DNA of 64,000 nucleotides, taken from contig CM082591.2 in NCBI GenBank assembly GCA_040954595.2, forward strand, positions 8,990,001 to 9,054,000, in the 5' to 3' direction. Numbering within the stretch: the first letter of the stretch is position 1; every line of letters starts with the position of its first letter. The position numbers and the translations under genes are program-made. The notes below the pieces were generated by a model. It saw nothing but the letters and a program-made list of their open reading frames with translations, was not told the origin of the DNA and did no database searches. The stretch is from Balanoglossus misakiensis. Lineage: Eukaryota; Hemichordata. Positions 13,191-24,429 of this stretch are shown here, one piece after another.

Positions 13191-14382
13191 TGCATCTGTT
13201 AAACGGATTTCAACTCCGTAGCCTTGCTTTCTTTTTCGTCCTAATCTTTTTCGTGTACTGTAGTTTTTTTATCTGTTTTATGTACTTGTTTTGTTTTGCA
13301 TTATTAAATATATTATTAAAAAAATCCGTTGTTGATGAATGTTGTCTTGTTTTCATTGACGGGTTCTGAACAATTTAGGTAGTCGACGTCTAGTATCTAG
13401 CCATTTTCTGTCCGCTTTGCTTCCAAAACTACGTCTATCGTCATGCATGTCACTGGCCCTGCCTCATACCCCTCAAGTATTTCGGGCAATATTTACGTCT
13501 TGCATGTAGCTACAGTTGCCCAAATGTTTCTTATATCTTCATTATGTAGTATTCCATGATAAATGTACGGGAAAAATGGGCAATTTTCGATGATGAAAAA
13601 GGGATAAGCATGAGAAAAACAGGGGCTTTAAGGAAATGCATTATACTGTGTGTGTGTGTCTCCATTGATATGCGTCACATTTATCAGCCCGTTAAAATAA
13701 TACTCTGATGAAGTTTTTGGTTAGACTGAAAATAATTTTACTTTCCAAACAATATAAGCTCAGTCATACAATACAGTCATACATTCGGAGATCACAAACG
13801 CAGCTTGTCTAGCTGCAGATGGGAAGTGTAGGCAGAAATCTGAAAAAATATAACACTTCAATTTATGATCATCTCTAATGTGATAATTTCATTGGTCGAC
13901 TTTTCAAATACAGTGATATTTTTCATATGTTGAAAATATCTGAATAGCTCTATCAAAACCTGTTGTGAAAATTTAAAAAAAACGACCATTTTGCAAGTGT
14001 TTACTCAAAATTCTACATATATTATAATTAAAAATGGGGAAAAAGCGGGACCACGAAACCAGGTTGCAGGACAACTAAATTATTTTATTTACTGATATGG
14101 GGACAGAGTAGATTCAAAATGGATATACTCACCCCTGCTCGAAATGTGAAGAGACTCTTGGCTCTCTGTGAAAGCTAACAACAAACGCATCAACATGCAT
14201 TAATTATGATACTACTGGGGAGTTAATGATAACCTTGCATCAAGGAGAGAAGTCCACAATGGAGGTTAATCAACCCCTACCCCGTGTGTCATTTTTTCAT
14301 CAGAAAATGGTGAATGTAATATTGATTACCATAACCAAATCTCTTTAGCCTATGGATTGGCAGCTTTTCGAAAAGACCGTAA
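13191..14382. other. Non-coding part of the duplicated segment
   Basis: About 1.2 kb of AT-rich sequence shared by all three arms. A 61-codon hydrophobic open frame at 13184-13369 is conserved only because the DNA is duplicated. A TG microsatellite (about 13650-13662) is present. No gene is supported. Confidence 0.5.
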
Positions 14383-14959
14383 ATGAGTTGTTTTTTTCAT
14401 GATCAATTCGGGGGGGGGGGAGTATTCGTGGGTCGACAACACGTCAAAGGAAATTATTGTAATGCCCAGCCTTTGAAAAATACGGGTCCTGATAATATTG
14501 TTGCAGCTTCTCGTGTAAATGGTACTGTAACATTGAACAACAAAATACCAGCTTTCATGAGAAGATGACCGATATCCTTGTAGTAACGGAATCTTGGCTG
14601 AGTGACTCAAAACAGCATTTGACTATGAATGAACTTCGCTCATCGTTGATTGGTTATAATATCTACAACTCTCCTGGTGCATCTCGTAGAGGTGGCGGAG
14701 TGGCATTAATTGTGCGGATAAATCTAACCACCAATGTTTCAACAAACTATAGTTTCTCATCTTTTGAATAAAAGATTTACGTATTCAAGTAAAGTCTGAA
14801 ATGATCCACATGATAGTTGTTTATCGTCCACCACAGTCAAGGAAAAATGGTTCAACACCCAAAGCATTCTTCAGCGAATTCACATCGTTACTGGAGTGCG
14901 TTGTCGTTTCGCCTGGAAAATTACTTATATTTGGTGATTTCAACTTTCACATGGAAGAT
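14383..14959 (+). pseudogene. CR1-like LINE endonuclease domain, 5' part (copy A)
   Basis: The frame contains the start of an apurinic-type endonuclease (exo-endo-phosphatase fold) of a CR1/L2-like non-LTR retrotransposon: ILVVTESWLSDS (the metal-binding Glu), a central RRGGGVALIV, then after a stop and frame change IVVYRPPQS and FGDFNFHME. The protein nicks target DNA to prime reverse transcription. Copy A carries a 13-bp deletion near 14553, relative to arms 2 and 3, that breaks the frame just before the catalytic motif. The N-terminal ORF1-side sequence is missing. The reading stops in GDFNFHMED because LINE B is inserted at 14960. Confidence 0.85.
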
Positions 14960-16861
14960 AGATAGATAGATAGATAGTTTATTTCACCAGATAGATGCAT
15001 TTGACGTAACTGGTGCGGACCAGGGAAGTAGTTCTAGTGGAACTCTAATCGTGTCCCTGGCCCTAAATACATACAAATCATTGAGACAATTAATATAATT
15101 GCCAATTCATATCACAAAGCAATAGTTGGTAGTCAAACAACGTCGTGACGAAGTAAATAGGTTTATAATCTATGCTCAACAGATACAGTTTCAGAGAGCT
15201 TTTAAAAAAATTCCTTGATTGAATTGATTTTATTTGTGTAGGAATTTCATTCCAATGCTTGGTAATAGAATAGTATAAATTATTTTGAGATGAAGTAAGT
15301 TTTACTTTGGGAAGCGTAAACTTATCAGAAGAGGCAAATCTTGTAAAATATTTGTGTGATACAAATGAAGCATAGCGATCTAGTGAGTGGGCATAATGCC
15401 CTGCCTTTAGATCACACGCAAAGACACAAGTTTGAAATTTACAGAGTTTATAAACATTAAGAATTCCAGGTAGCTGAAAAAGTGGTGCACTATGTGTATT
15501 AGGGCTAGAAAATGTTATAAGTCTCACAAGTCTGTTTTGCAATTTGAAAATACAATCTAAATAGGTTTTATACGCATTTCCCCATATTTCAATACAATAC
15601 ATTATATGGGGAAGGATAAGACAATTGTATAATAATAAAATTATAGACTTAGGGAGATAATGGCGTACATATGAAATAATACCGATTTTTTGGCGAACCT
15701 TCTTAAAAATAATGTTGATGTGAGCCTTCCAGGATAATGATGAGTCAAGAGTAACTCCAAGATAAACAGCAGATAAAACATTTTGTATTGGTAAATCAGA
15801 GAGATATAAATCCCCTTCAGGCTTAAACTTCGCCTGGGCTGTTTTGAAAATAACATAGTTTGTTTTGTCAATATTAATAGTAAGTTTATTTGACTTACAC
15901 CAGGTCTGTACTTTAGTAAGCTCAACATTCAGAGTGGCAAGATCGATTTTGTCCTGCTTATCTGAACAAAATAAATTGGTATCGTCAGCAAATAACCTGA
16001 ATTGAAAATAGTCTGCGGACCTGCAGATATCATTTATATATACTAGAAAAAGAAGTGGACCTAGAATTGATCCCTGTGAAATCCCACAGGAGGTCCTTTT
16101 CGCTTTTGAAGTACAATTATTGACCTTGACATACTGCTGTCGGTCTTCTATATTAGTCTTAAGTGTGGATCCCCTAATCCCATAGTGGCATAGCTTAGCT
16201 AACAAAATTGTGTGGAGATCTGCTAAAGCTAACTTAGTACTATATTTTGCGAAATCCTTATTGGCTGTTTGTGAGAATATCAATTTTTTCAAAAAGAGAA
16301 AACAGTTGCTTATTTACAATAGACTCGTACAGCTTACTAAAGATTGGCAAGACAGAGATAGGTCTGTAATTTCCTATTTCATGAACACAACCCTTTTTAA
16401 AAATTGGTGTTACTCTTGCCATTTTCAGTTTCTCTGGAAAAATACCCTGTGACAAGGAAATATTAACAATATGAGCAAATGGTTCTGTAATATAATCAGC
16501 TGCTTCCTTTACAAGTTTTGGATATATTTCATCAAAACCAGCAGCTTAATAATGGTCTAATAAATTAATTTCTCTGAGTATATCACCAGAATGCACAGGA
16601 TGGAAAAAGAAAGAATTAAATGACTAATACCAAGGTAATCATTGAAAATAGCGCTACAATGTATTTGTGAAGCTAGATTTTGTCCAATGTTGACAAAAAA
16701 AATTAAAAGCGTCAACTATATCAATATTTTTAGTAACAAAATTCCCAGGGTTTTTGTCATCTTTTATTTTTTGTGGAGCATTAACCTTTGAACTTTTGTT
16801 CAAGATTTCACTGATGACTTGCCATTTTTTGTTGTCCTTCCCAGAGGCTACAGACAGTTGC
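14960..16861 (-). mobile_element. LINE B (CR1/Jockey superfamily), nested
   Basis: A 5'-truncated non-LTR retrotransposon inserted in reverse orientation into copy A. The direct repeat AAGAT flanks it (14955-14959 and 16862-16866), and removing the insertion restores the endonuclease reading HMEDDTN. Its 3' end is a GATA/TATC microsatellite (14960-14978) preceded by GAAATAAAC on the minus strand. The same insertion is in arm 2 (47761-49784), 2024 bp there against 1902 bp here. Confidence 0.9.
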
Positions 16862-16863
16862 AA
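15090..16863 (-). pseudogene. LINE B reverse transcriptase, broken
   Basis: Minus-strand frames encode an RT: the upstream piece 16863-16654 (GKDNKKWQVISEILNK), a piece at 16455-16258 (ARVTPIFKKGCVHEIGNYRP), and a 400-codon frame 16292-15090 with SQGSILGPLLFLVYIND and the catalytic FADDTN. The C-terminal region has SAVYLGVTLDSSLSWKAHI, typical of CR1/Jockey-type LINEs. A deletion of about 90 nt near 16221-16225 removes the block that holds DFKKAFD in the arm 2 copy, so this RT lacks a core motif. The endonuclease is missing through 5' truncation. Non-functional. Confidence 0.88.
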
Positions 16864-19114
16864 GATGATACTAATCGCGATGTAATCAAGTTTAAAAAAC
16901 GTTTAGTATCATTGGATCTCGTCCAGCCTGTAACCTGCCCGACGCATGAAAGGAGTCACACACTTGATCTGGTTATATCACATTCATCGCAAAATCTCGT
17001 TAAGGATTTTGAATTGAACAGTAGCCTACCATCGGATCATAGTTTGGTTAATTTTGCATTTCGTTTGACTAGACCTCACACCAGGAAGATCAAAGCTGTT
17101 AGTCGGAAAATAACTAATATTGACTGCAATCAAGTGATGTCATGTATGAGTGACAATCCTCTCTCTACACTGGAAGGCGCATCTGTGGATATGTTGCTTC
17201 AGGATTATACTATCACTTTGTCCAGGGTATTTGATACTGTCGCCCCACCAACAACGAAAGTTGTCAACGACAAACCACGTGCACCTTGGTTCTGTGGCAA
17301 AATTCGTGATCATCAAAAGGAAGTCAGAAAATTACAACGTCACTATCTGGAATGTAAATCCCCTGGAGATAAATAAACAAATCTTCCAAGCTAAACGCTC
17401 TGCTCATAATTTACTCGTCAACAACACCAGATCTGCCTACTATCGTTCAAAGATTGAAAACTCTGATCAACGTAAGTTATTCTCTATCATCGACGATATC
17501 ATGGGTGAGAAATCATCATCGGCCCTGATTCTGCCACGTCATTGCGACTCCAAGGTTCTGGCTGAAGAGTTTTCGGACTTTTTCTTGAAGAAAGTGATGA
17601 AGATCAGAGAGTTACTGGATTCCACAAGTGGGGTACAAGAATTTTATGACTGGGGTCCAACATTTAATAATTTCATGTGTTTCAGAGCAATATGTCTCTT
17701 AGTTAATCAAATCAATGAATTCCAAATCTTGTAAACATGACCCAATCCCGACTTCTTTGCTGAAAATGTGCCTTCCATATATCAACACGTATCACAGACA
17801 TAGTAAATAAGTCATTTATTTCTGGTGTTTTTCCGCAGTGTCTAAAACATGCCATAGTTAGAACTTCACTGAAGATGCATGGATTGGATCAAGATAAATT
17901 GAAAAACTTTCGACCTGTATCAAATCTTCGTTTATTGGTAAAGTCATTGAAAGGATAGCAGTAGATCAACTACATCATCATTTAACAAGGTCTCAGCTGT
18001 ATTGCAAATTTCAATCTGCTTATCGAGAATTCCATAGCACAGAAACGGCTTTGCTAAAGGTACATAACGACATTGTAATTTCTATCGATAGTCATTCAGA
18101 AGTGATTCTTGTTCTTTTAGACTTGAGTGCTGCGTTTGATACCATTGACCATGACATTCTTTTGAAGAGTTTGGAGACTCGCTTTGGCGTCAAAGAACAA
18201 GTACTGGAGTGGTTTACGTCATACCTAAAATGACGTACTCAGAGTGTAATGGTCAATGGCGTCTCTTCTGAACCGCGTGAACTTTTATATGGAGTTCCAC
18301 AAGGCAGTGTGTTGGGGCCGTTCTTATTTACAATAAATTGTGCCCCCTTGAGGACATCATGGAAAAACACTTAATAAGCTTTATGATTTATGCTGATGAT
18401 ACACAAGTTTACTTAACCTGAAAGCGAGCTGATTATTCAAAGTTGCAGATTGAATCTTGCGTGGATGAGATTCGTAAATTGATGGCCGTGAACAAGCTTG
18501 TTTTAAATGACACTAAGACAGAATTAATTCATCATCATTCGAAATTCAGACCCTTTACACCGCTACCCGGACTACATGTCGGTACAGACCTAATCACCCC
18601 ACCCCTAACCGTTGTCAGAGACCTTGGCTTTTATTTTGACAGTGTTGTTATAGCTCATACTCAAATTATGCAAGTCTGTAAGTCAGCCTCGTTTGTTTTA
18701 AATCGCATGGGTCGTATCCGTAACGTTTTAGATAGAAAAACTACTGAAACATTAATTCACGCCTTCATAACATCATGTCTTGACTACTGTAATAGCTTGT
18801 ACATTCATCTTCCTGAGTATCCCATTAACCGGTTACAACGCATACAGAACTCAGCGCTCGTTTGTTGACTCGCACTAAAAAAACGAACACATCAAGCCGG
18901 TCCTTCAAGAGTTAAAATGGCTCCCTGTCATCCATCGAATTGATTTCAAAGTTCTTATGCTTACATACAAATGTCTTTATGGCTAAGCGCCAACCTATCT
19001 GTCAGATGATTCTCGTGGATACCCTCACATACGATCTTTTTCAATGTCCAATGCCATATTATGATTACCATCCCAAATATAACATAGATCTGGGTCCGAG
19101 ATGCCTTCTTTAAC
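16862..19114 (+). pseudogene. CR1-like LINE copy A, end of endonuclease and RT
   Basis: Resumes the element interrupted at 14959. First comes the endonuclease C-terminus (LDLVQPVTCPTHERSHTLDL, then LPSDHSLVNF with the catalytic SDH), then a linker (17150-17734) and RT: FQSAYREFHSTETALL, LDLSAAFDTIDHDILL, GVPQGSVLGP, YADDTQVYL, and the CR1-type SCLDYCNSLY and LQRIQNSA. Stops and frameshifts at about 17376, 17734, 18233, 18420 and 18868 prevent a full product. Motif set and order are those of the CR1/L2 group. The 3' terminus beyond about 19114 is not certain because the MITE lies there and the arm ends at 20104. Confidence 0.88.
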
Positions 19115-20058
19115 TTAGGGACCGTTCAGTTTTTACGGCCGGGGGGGGGGGGGGGCGGCAAAATCCAGGGGGGGGGGGTCACTTAAATTTTGAAGTCCAC
19201 AAAGGGGGGGGGGGGTCATCTGTTTTTTTTAAACGTTTAGGGGGGTCACATACTTTTGCCACCGAACTTTTGCTTTTGAGTCCACAAAATTGCAGTTTCG
19301 CACCCTTTATTTTACCCCCTCCCACACCCACCCCCTTCATTCTCCGCCACATTTCATTTTTTGCTGGTTTGTCTAGTGTACCAGGGCAGAGTGCTTGCCA
19401 CCCCAACCCCACCGATGATAATATTTAACAAAGTGAATACATAAAGGAGAATAATTGTTTAAACCATTTTGCATAACTGATAGTTTCGCGCTGCATCTTC
19501 TATATACTAGAAGTTTTATAAATGATGTCATGACAAGATGACGCCAAATCTTCTAACTTTGAGTTGAGTGGCAAAAAGTAAAATTGGTCCTCCCAAACAT
19601 TGAGATAATTTGCTTTTGAGTTCATCAAAATGCAACTTTGCACTACATATTTTACAAAATTTTCTTTATGTCGGAGGGGGACACCCCCTCCCAAGCCCAC
19701 CCCCGCCACTTTTCTTGTTTTACCAATTCTAGCAAACATTGTATTGACTTGTCATTTTATTTTGATCATAGATTTCTTTATTGCAACGATATACTATAAT
19801 TATATACTTCAATAATACTTTAAGAAATATATAATTGAGGTGTGAGGAACCTCATTCCCTTTATTGCATACAGTGTACATAGGATCAGGACGGCGAATGT
19901 TTTCGGCGTGGGGGGGGGTCATCAAATTTTTGGGTCTGTCAAAGGGGGGTCATCATTTTTTGGTCCTGGGTGAAGGGGGGCCGGCCTGATTTTGAGAACC
20001 GATTACACAAACTTGCCGCGCCCCCCCCCCCCTGCCGTAAAAACTGAACGGTCCCTTA
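19115..20058. mobile_element. Harbinger-type MITE with G-rich ends
   Basis: A 938-bp element (19118-20055) starts GGGACCGTTCAGTTTTTACG and ends with the complement. Both subterminal regions hold long G/C homopolymers (19141-19214, 20021-20032). TTA flanks both ends (19115-19117 and 20056-20058). Arm 2 keeps the empty site: at about 44088-44096 it reads straight through with one TTA, so the 3-bp duplication is directly shown. TTA/TAA duplication and GGG ends fit PIF/Harbinger. No transposase is encoded. Confidence 0.85.
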
Positions 20059-20104
20059 TGTGAAAAGGTAGCTAAAGAACACTGCATGCAAATTTCCCTC
20101 GTTC

Positions 20105-20640
20105 GGGGTGTAGGAATAGATAACCAAAAAATGCTTGCCTTCTAACGTTAAATCAACGATAAGGTATCGACCATTTAGGTCTGAGATGACATTGTGAATT
20201 GAAAAATTACCACTGTTGATAGTGGTCATCATCCCCTACTGTTTGCATAGACGTGAGCATACAATGCCTCTGAACTGACTGTTCCAGTATTTGACACTGC
20301 TTTGGCAACTGTGAGTTTCTTATAGCATTGTTATTGTTGCACCCTGGTTTCTAATCCAGGGGGAGATTTTCTTGCGTTTCTTAAGCTGGCCCATACCTCT
20401 GACATTTAGTGATAACCCACTAATGCCGTCAGTGACCATTGCCGATTGAATGTCAAAGAATTCTGGAAGATTCTGGCAGGATTATTCAACATGCGGACTT
20501 GGTTTTCAAGAATGAAAAAGTGAACAAACAGGACAAAAAAAACGTTCCCAAGAATTTCGAAATAAAGCGACGGAACGATAGTGAACAACAACAAGAACAT
20601 GATGTAGCAAAAAGCCTGCATGCTCAACCCGCGGACCCGT
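20105..20640. other. Non-coding junction, inner edge of arm 1
   Basis: Sequence with no copy in arm 2. A 72-codon + frame (20439-20657) rich in charged residues has no recognisable domain. No repeat or RNA gene was seen. Confidence 0.4.
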
Positions 20641-20654
20641 CAAACAACAACATG

Positions 20655-21530
20655 TAAAAACCTACACAGTTAATCTGAAGGCAAAAACACGCCATAAAGT
20701 GTTATCACGCCAGCCTGGGATACTATTGCTTTGGCGTACACTAAAGAAGTTTGGTCCAGTCCTTCTCCATAGACTGTCACTGAGAAGTTATTCGCGATAC
20801 AGTCGACCATCAATGTACAGTTTACCGTTGGCAAAACGTGGTCGTTTGCCTTGCTCTAAGGCTACATCACTGGTCATAGTTGTCGTGAACGCTTGTAGTC
20901 CGATGAGTTGACTCTACCGCAGTCAACTCTACCAACTCGCTAGTCTCTCAAGGTGTATCTGCCTCTACGCAGTATTTCCAGTCGATCTGATTGTCGAAAG
21001 AACTGCACTATAATGTGGGGTGGAGGTCGACCTCCGCTAGCGGCGGTGCCATTAGCAGGGGCAACTCGATGGGCGTTTTCTATCTTCGTAGATGGGTCGT
21101 CGATTTTTAATTTCGAAGCGAGAATCTTCGAAACTAACTCCATGCACCGCTCATTTTCCGACACCTCAATGCCACCAATTCGTAGGTTGAAGCTTCGTGA
21201 ATATCTTTGTGAGGCCAGAGTCTCTTCCGTTTGTGCTGCGAGTTGTCTGGATTTTCGTCGTCAAGTCTGTTATGCGCCTATCTGTGGCCATGCCATTGTT
21301 GCGCAATTCCTCCCTCTCAGCGTCTGCGTGGTTCAAGGCTTCCTCAAAATCGGCGTGTTTTTGCTCGACTTTTCTCAATCGTTCGTTCAGGGCCTTAATT
21401 TCCAGTAGTTGTTTCTCACCTGTTTTTACTAGAGCTGTCAGATTTTCTGTGACAAATCTTTTATACTGTGAATCTGAGGCAGCAGCGTCTCCACCATCCA
21501 TACCGCTGGTCGAGGGGGCCAGTGTAATAG
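20655..21530 (-). pseudogene. L1-like LINE ORF1, main part
   Basis: Minus-strand frames form an ORF1 of the L1 type (nucleic-acid chaperone in the retrotransposition RNP). A coiled coil comes first (EKQLLEIKALNERLRKVEQK, 21450-21300), then NLRIGGIEV, IENAHRV and IIVQFFRQSDRLEILRRGRY (RRM-like, 21190-20945). The C-terminal piece FANGKLYIDGRLY lies near 20830. Frames shift near 21190 and again near 20940, and a stop follows GRLYRE. The N-terminus lies beyond a 2.3-kb insertion, at 23823-23984. The matching ORF2 is not present next to it. Confidence 0.75.
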
Positions 21531-23820
21531 TGGAGCGGCCAAACCCCAATTTTCATAGTGATTGTGCATTTTGTGATAAAAGCACCAAACTTGGCTCAGA
21601 TGTGTGTTAATGTGTACTAAACAAATTCAGATAGCGAGCCACTTAATATCTGTTGACGAGTTTCCATGGCAACCAATTTTTCAAAATGGCCGCCAATACA
21701 GATAATTTCACCCACCAACTAACAACTGTAAACACCAAAATAAATCTAGATTACTATATTTGATACAAGGAACTGTGGAAAGAATGATTTGCAAAGATAT
21801 TATGGTTACTAAACTACTTATAGGGGTAGGTAAGTTATCAAAACACAATTTAAAGGCGCAACTTTCATTCCCTTTGTTCTCGGATTAATAGGTGCTCCTC
21901 TATAAGTCAAACCATACTGTCTATGGTCAAACATTAGACTAATTGCGATATTTAACTTGCAGTACATAAATTACACATATGAATCACAACAGTTTACCAC
22001 CTTAGCTAATGATAATCATATAAATATATCACCGATCTATTCAAATTGCACGCGGATGTGGGCTTGGCTTACCCGTGACTGGTACAATTTCCTTATCAAC
22101 TCGATAGGTGAGTCCACTGCCCGAAATAAACGTCGATCTAAACTGAGTCCGCGGTCGTCGCGTTTATTGGTCGACAGACATACACATATGGTCTCAAACG
22201 CAATGCAATCTAAATGGACCCCGGGTAACGAAACATGCGAAAATGTCTGCTTTGTTTAGACCACAATCGCAACCGCAGCGTTGACAACGTTTTTTCGGGG
22301 TGTTGATGTTTGTCGAAAATGCCATAGGAAATTAAAGGAACTTAAGTCGAATTGCTGAAACGTTAATAATCGACCATATGTCTTGATACTTTAAATCATG
22401 CATCAGTTCCACTCCAGCAATTTTGGCGACTGTTATCAGAGTTGACCAAAAGATAAATGGTGTCTATGATTCCAAACTCATAAAAATTACAACAGAGGAC
22501 ACAATATTACTTTATTTGCCGAGAATAGAGTTCATCATGCCATAAATATTGTCAAAAATGTGTGTTAATTATAGAAACCCAACTACTAGTAAATATACAA
22601 ACAGTTGGCCTTTAGATTGGTAAATGGAAAAGCAGGTCCTATTGCAATTTTCTGGGATTAGTTGGCTCGATGCTCCCAAAAAGTCACTTGGAATGTACTT
22701 TCATTCTAATATCTCAATGTGTAAAGATCTGACTTTGCGAGAGATATTACGGAAAGCTTCATTTCATTTAATAGCATGAAGTAAGCGAAATCTTACTCTT
22801 TACAGAAAAGTTGTGATCCTGAACACTTTTGGTGTTTTGAAGCTTATTTTCACTTTATCATTTTATTCTTTGATTTTGGGGGTTAAAAAACACAAAATAA
22901 CATGTCAAATTAGAACTGCTCCCTATCATCAAGGTGCGATTAAAATTATCGATAACTTGAGCAATACAAAGCACTTCAAGCGACTTCATTAAAACGCTTT
23001 CCGAAGGACAAGTATTGGATGAATAGTTTGAAACGGATTTTGATTTTGATTCCTAACATCTATCTATGTACATGCAACTTAGACATAGTTAGTTTCTATA
23101 GTAACTTTAACAAACCAATCGACTGTCCTGATACTGGCTTTCTGCCACCATTTTAAAGGGAAGTGATTCTTTATTTGCATGAATCATTTGATGAAGATAA
23201 AATAGAAAAGCTAGATTCTGCACTGATTCAAACTGGTCAGATCAATTTATAAGGTTGAGAAACAGGATGTCGTTTTTCCTGGGTTGACTAACTTGGGAAT
23301 TTCGTTTGTCAAATATATTTTTATGGGGAAAATAACGAATCAACTGAGCTTTACTTTTTAAACTTTTATCACAAAATGCACAAATGTTATGGAAATTGTG
23401 TTTATGCCAGGCCACTATTATAATATATCTATGGTTATACAGTGTTTTAACTAAGTTTGTTGTAACCACGGTTATTACCAAACTTGAATTTCTCTAGTGA
23501 CTGAATCTCGATCCTGTATTTACCCCTATAACTAGTTTAGTGATAATAAATACTTTGCAAATTACTTTTTGAACTGTTTCTTGTTTCAAATATTGTAATA
23601 TGAATTTATTTTGGTGTTTTATAATTGTTATTTTGTGGGTGAGATTATCTGTATTGGCGGCCATTTTGAAAAATGGTTGCCATGGCTACCCGTTAACAGA
23701 TATTAAGTGGCTCGCTATCTGAATTTGCTTAGTACACAGTAACATACATCTGAACCAAGTTTGGTGCTTTTATCACAAAATGCACAACCGCTATGAAAAT
23801 TGGTGTTTGTCCGCTCCACT
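21531..23820. mobile_element. Long-TIR element inserted in the L1-like ORF1
   Basis: Inverted arms of about 245 bp (about 21530-21776 and 23574-23821) end in GTGGAGCGG, with TA on both outer sides, compatible with Tc1/mariner-like target use. The arms share GCATTTTGTGATAAAAGCAC and CAAAATGGCCGCCAATACAG. A third partial copy of the terminal sequence sits internally at about 23362-23415. The interior has short open frames without domains (for example 21957-22259), so it is probably non-autonomous. The superfamily is unproven. Confidence 0.75.
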
Positions 23821-23822
23821 AT

Positions 23823-23984
23823 AAGGGAATGCACTGTTGCACTGGCGCTGTTGTCTACGTAGCTCATAATGGTGGGTGACTTCTTCTGTCCGCGTGGTTT
23901 TACGGTTTTTGACGCCTTTCCCATGTGCTTGGTAATTGACCTTCTTAGTGGGTACCGTGACTTCTTAGGCGGCTTTTGACACAT
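23823..23984 (-). pseudogene. L1-like ORF1, N-terminal piece
   Basis: The minus frame reads from MCQKPPKKSRYPLRRS to SASATVHSLI, a basic N-terminus. Its downstream continuation (TLAPSTSGMDGGDAAASDS) is found at 21530 on the far side of the long-TIR element. The joined reading is off by one base, so the gene is broken besides being interrupted. Assignment to ORF1 rests on the coiled coil and RRM-like region downstream. Confidence 0.6.
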
Positions 23985-24429
23985 TCTTTGTTGTCTGAAC
24001 TGTGTTTTCAAGGGAAAGTTTTGACAAGCCGGAGCTCGCCCGTCAGGGAAACACTTTACATGCATGTGACCTCTGACCTCGACAAATGTATATTTTACAA
24101 ACTGGTGATTTTGAAATTCTGGGATGTCATCTCATATCTTATGAAAACAGAAGATATCACGTTTATGCGTCGTACAATAGAGAGATTAAGATAGCATACG
24201 TAGCGAGAACGTAACGTAGAACACCGATCGCGTTCCGTTTGCGTTACGTGTTGTGAAAAAAGTGATTAAGACGGCAACGTGACCTTTGACACGTCATGAC
24301 GCGAATCTTCGTAAAAATGTATCTAATTGGCGGTGACTTTTTCTATTATCCAATCATCGCTATCGTTACTGCATCGTTTTGTTGCGTCAAAGTTTGTAAA
24401 CATTGGCCTTAGTAACCAGGAGATGATCG

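Larger units (their letters stand above)
12488..20104 (+). repeat. Duplicated segment, arm 1
   Basis: This segment recurs inverted at about 44041-53530 (arm 2) and, for its first 2.6 kb, directly at 59021-61602 (arm 3). It contains in order an L1-like 3' end, about 1.2 kb of non-coding DNA, a CR1-like LINE interrupted by LINE B, and a MITE. Because the nested LINE B sits at the same nucleotide in arms 1 and 2, the copies arose by segmental duplication and not by independent insertions. The inner boundary is placed where similarity to 44041 stops, just after TTTCCCTCGTTC. Confidence 0.85.

Noticed and set aside
13184-13369. Hydrophobic 61-codon frame, also seen at 59735-59920
   Set aside because: Shared only because the DNA is duplicated; poly-T-rich composition explains the hydrophobicity, and the arm 2 copy does not keep the frame.
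20953-21610. + strand frames of 151 and 137 codons
   Set aside because: Opposite strand of the L1-like ORF1, whose coiled-coil and RRM-like motifs on the minus strand are clearly the coding reading.
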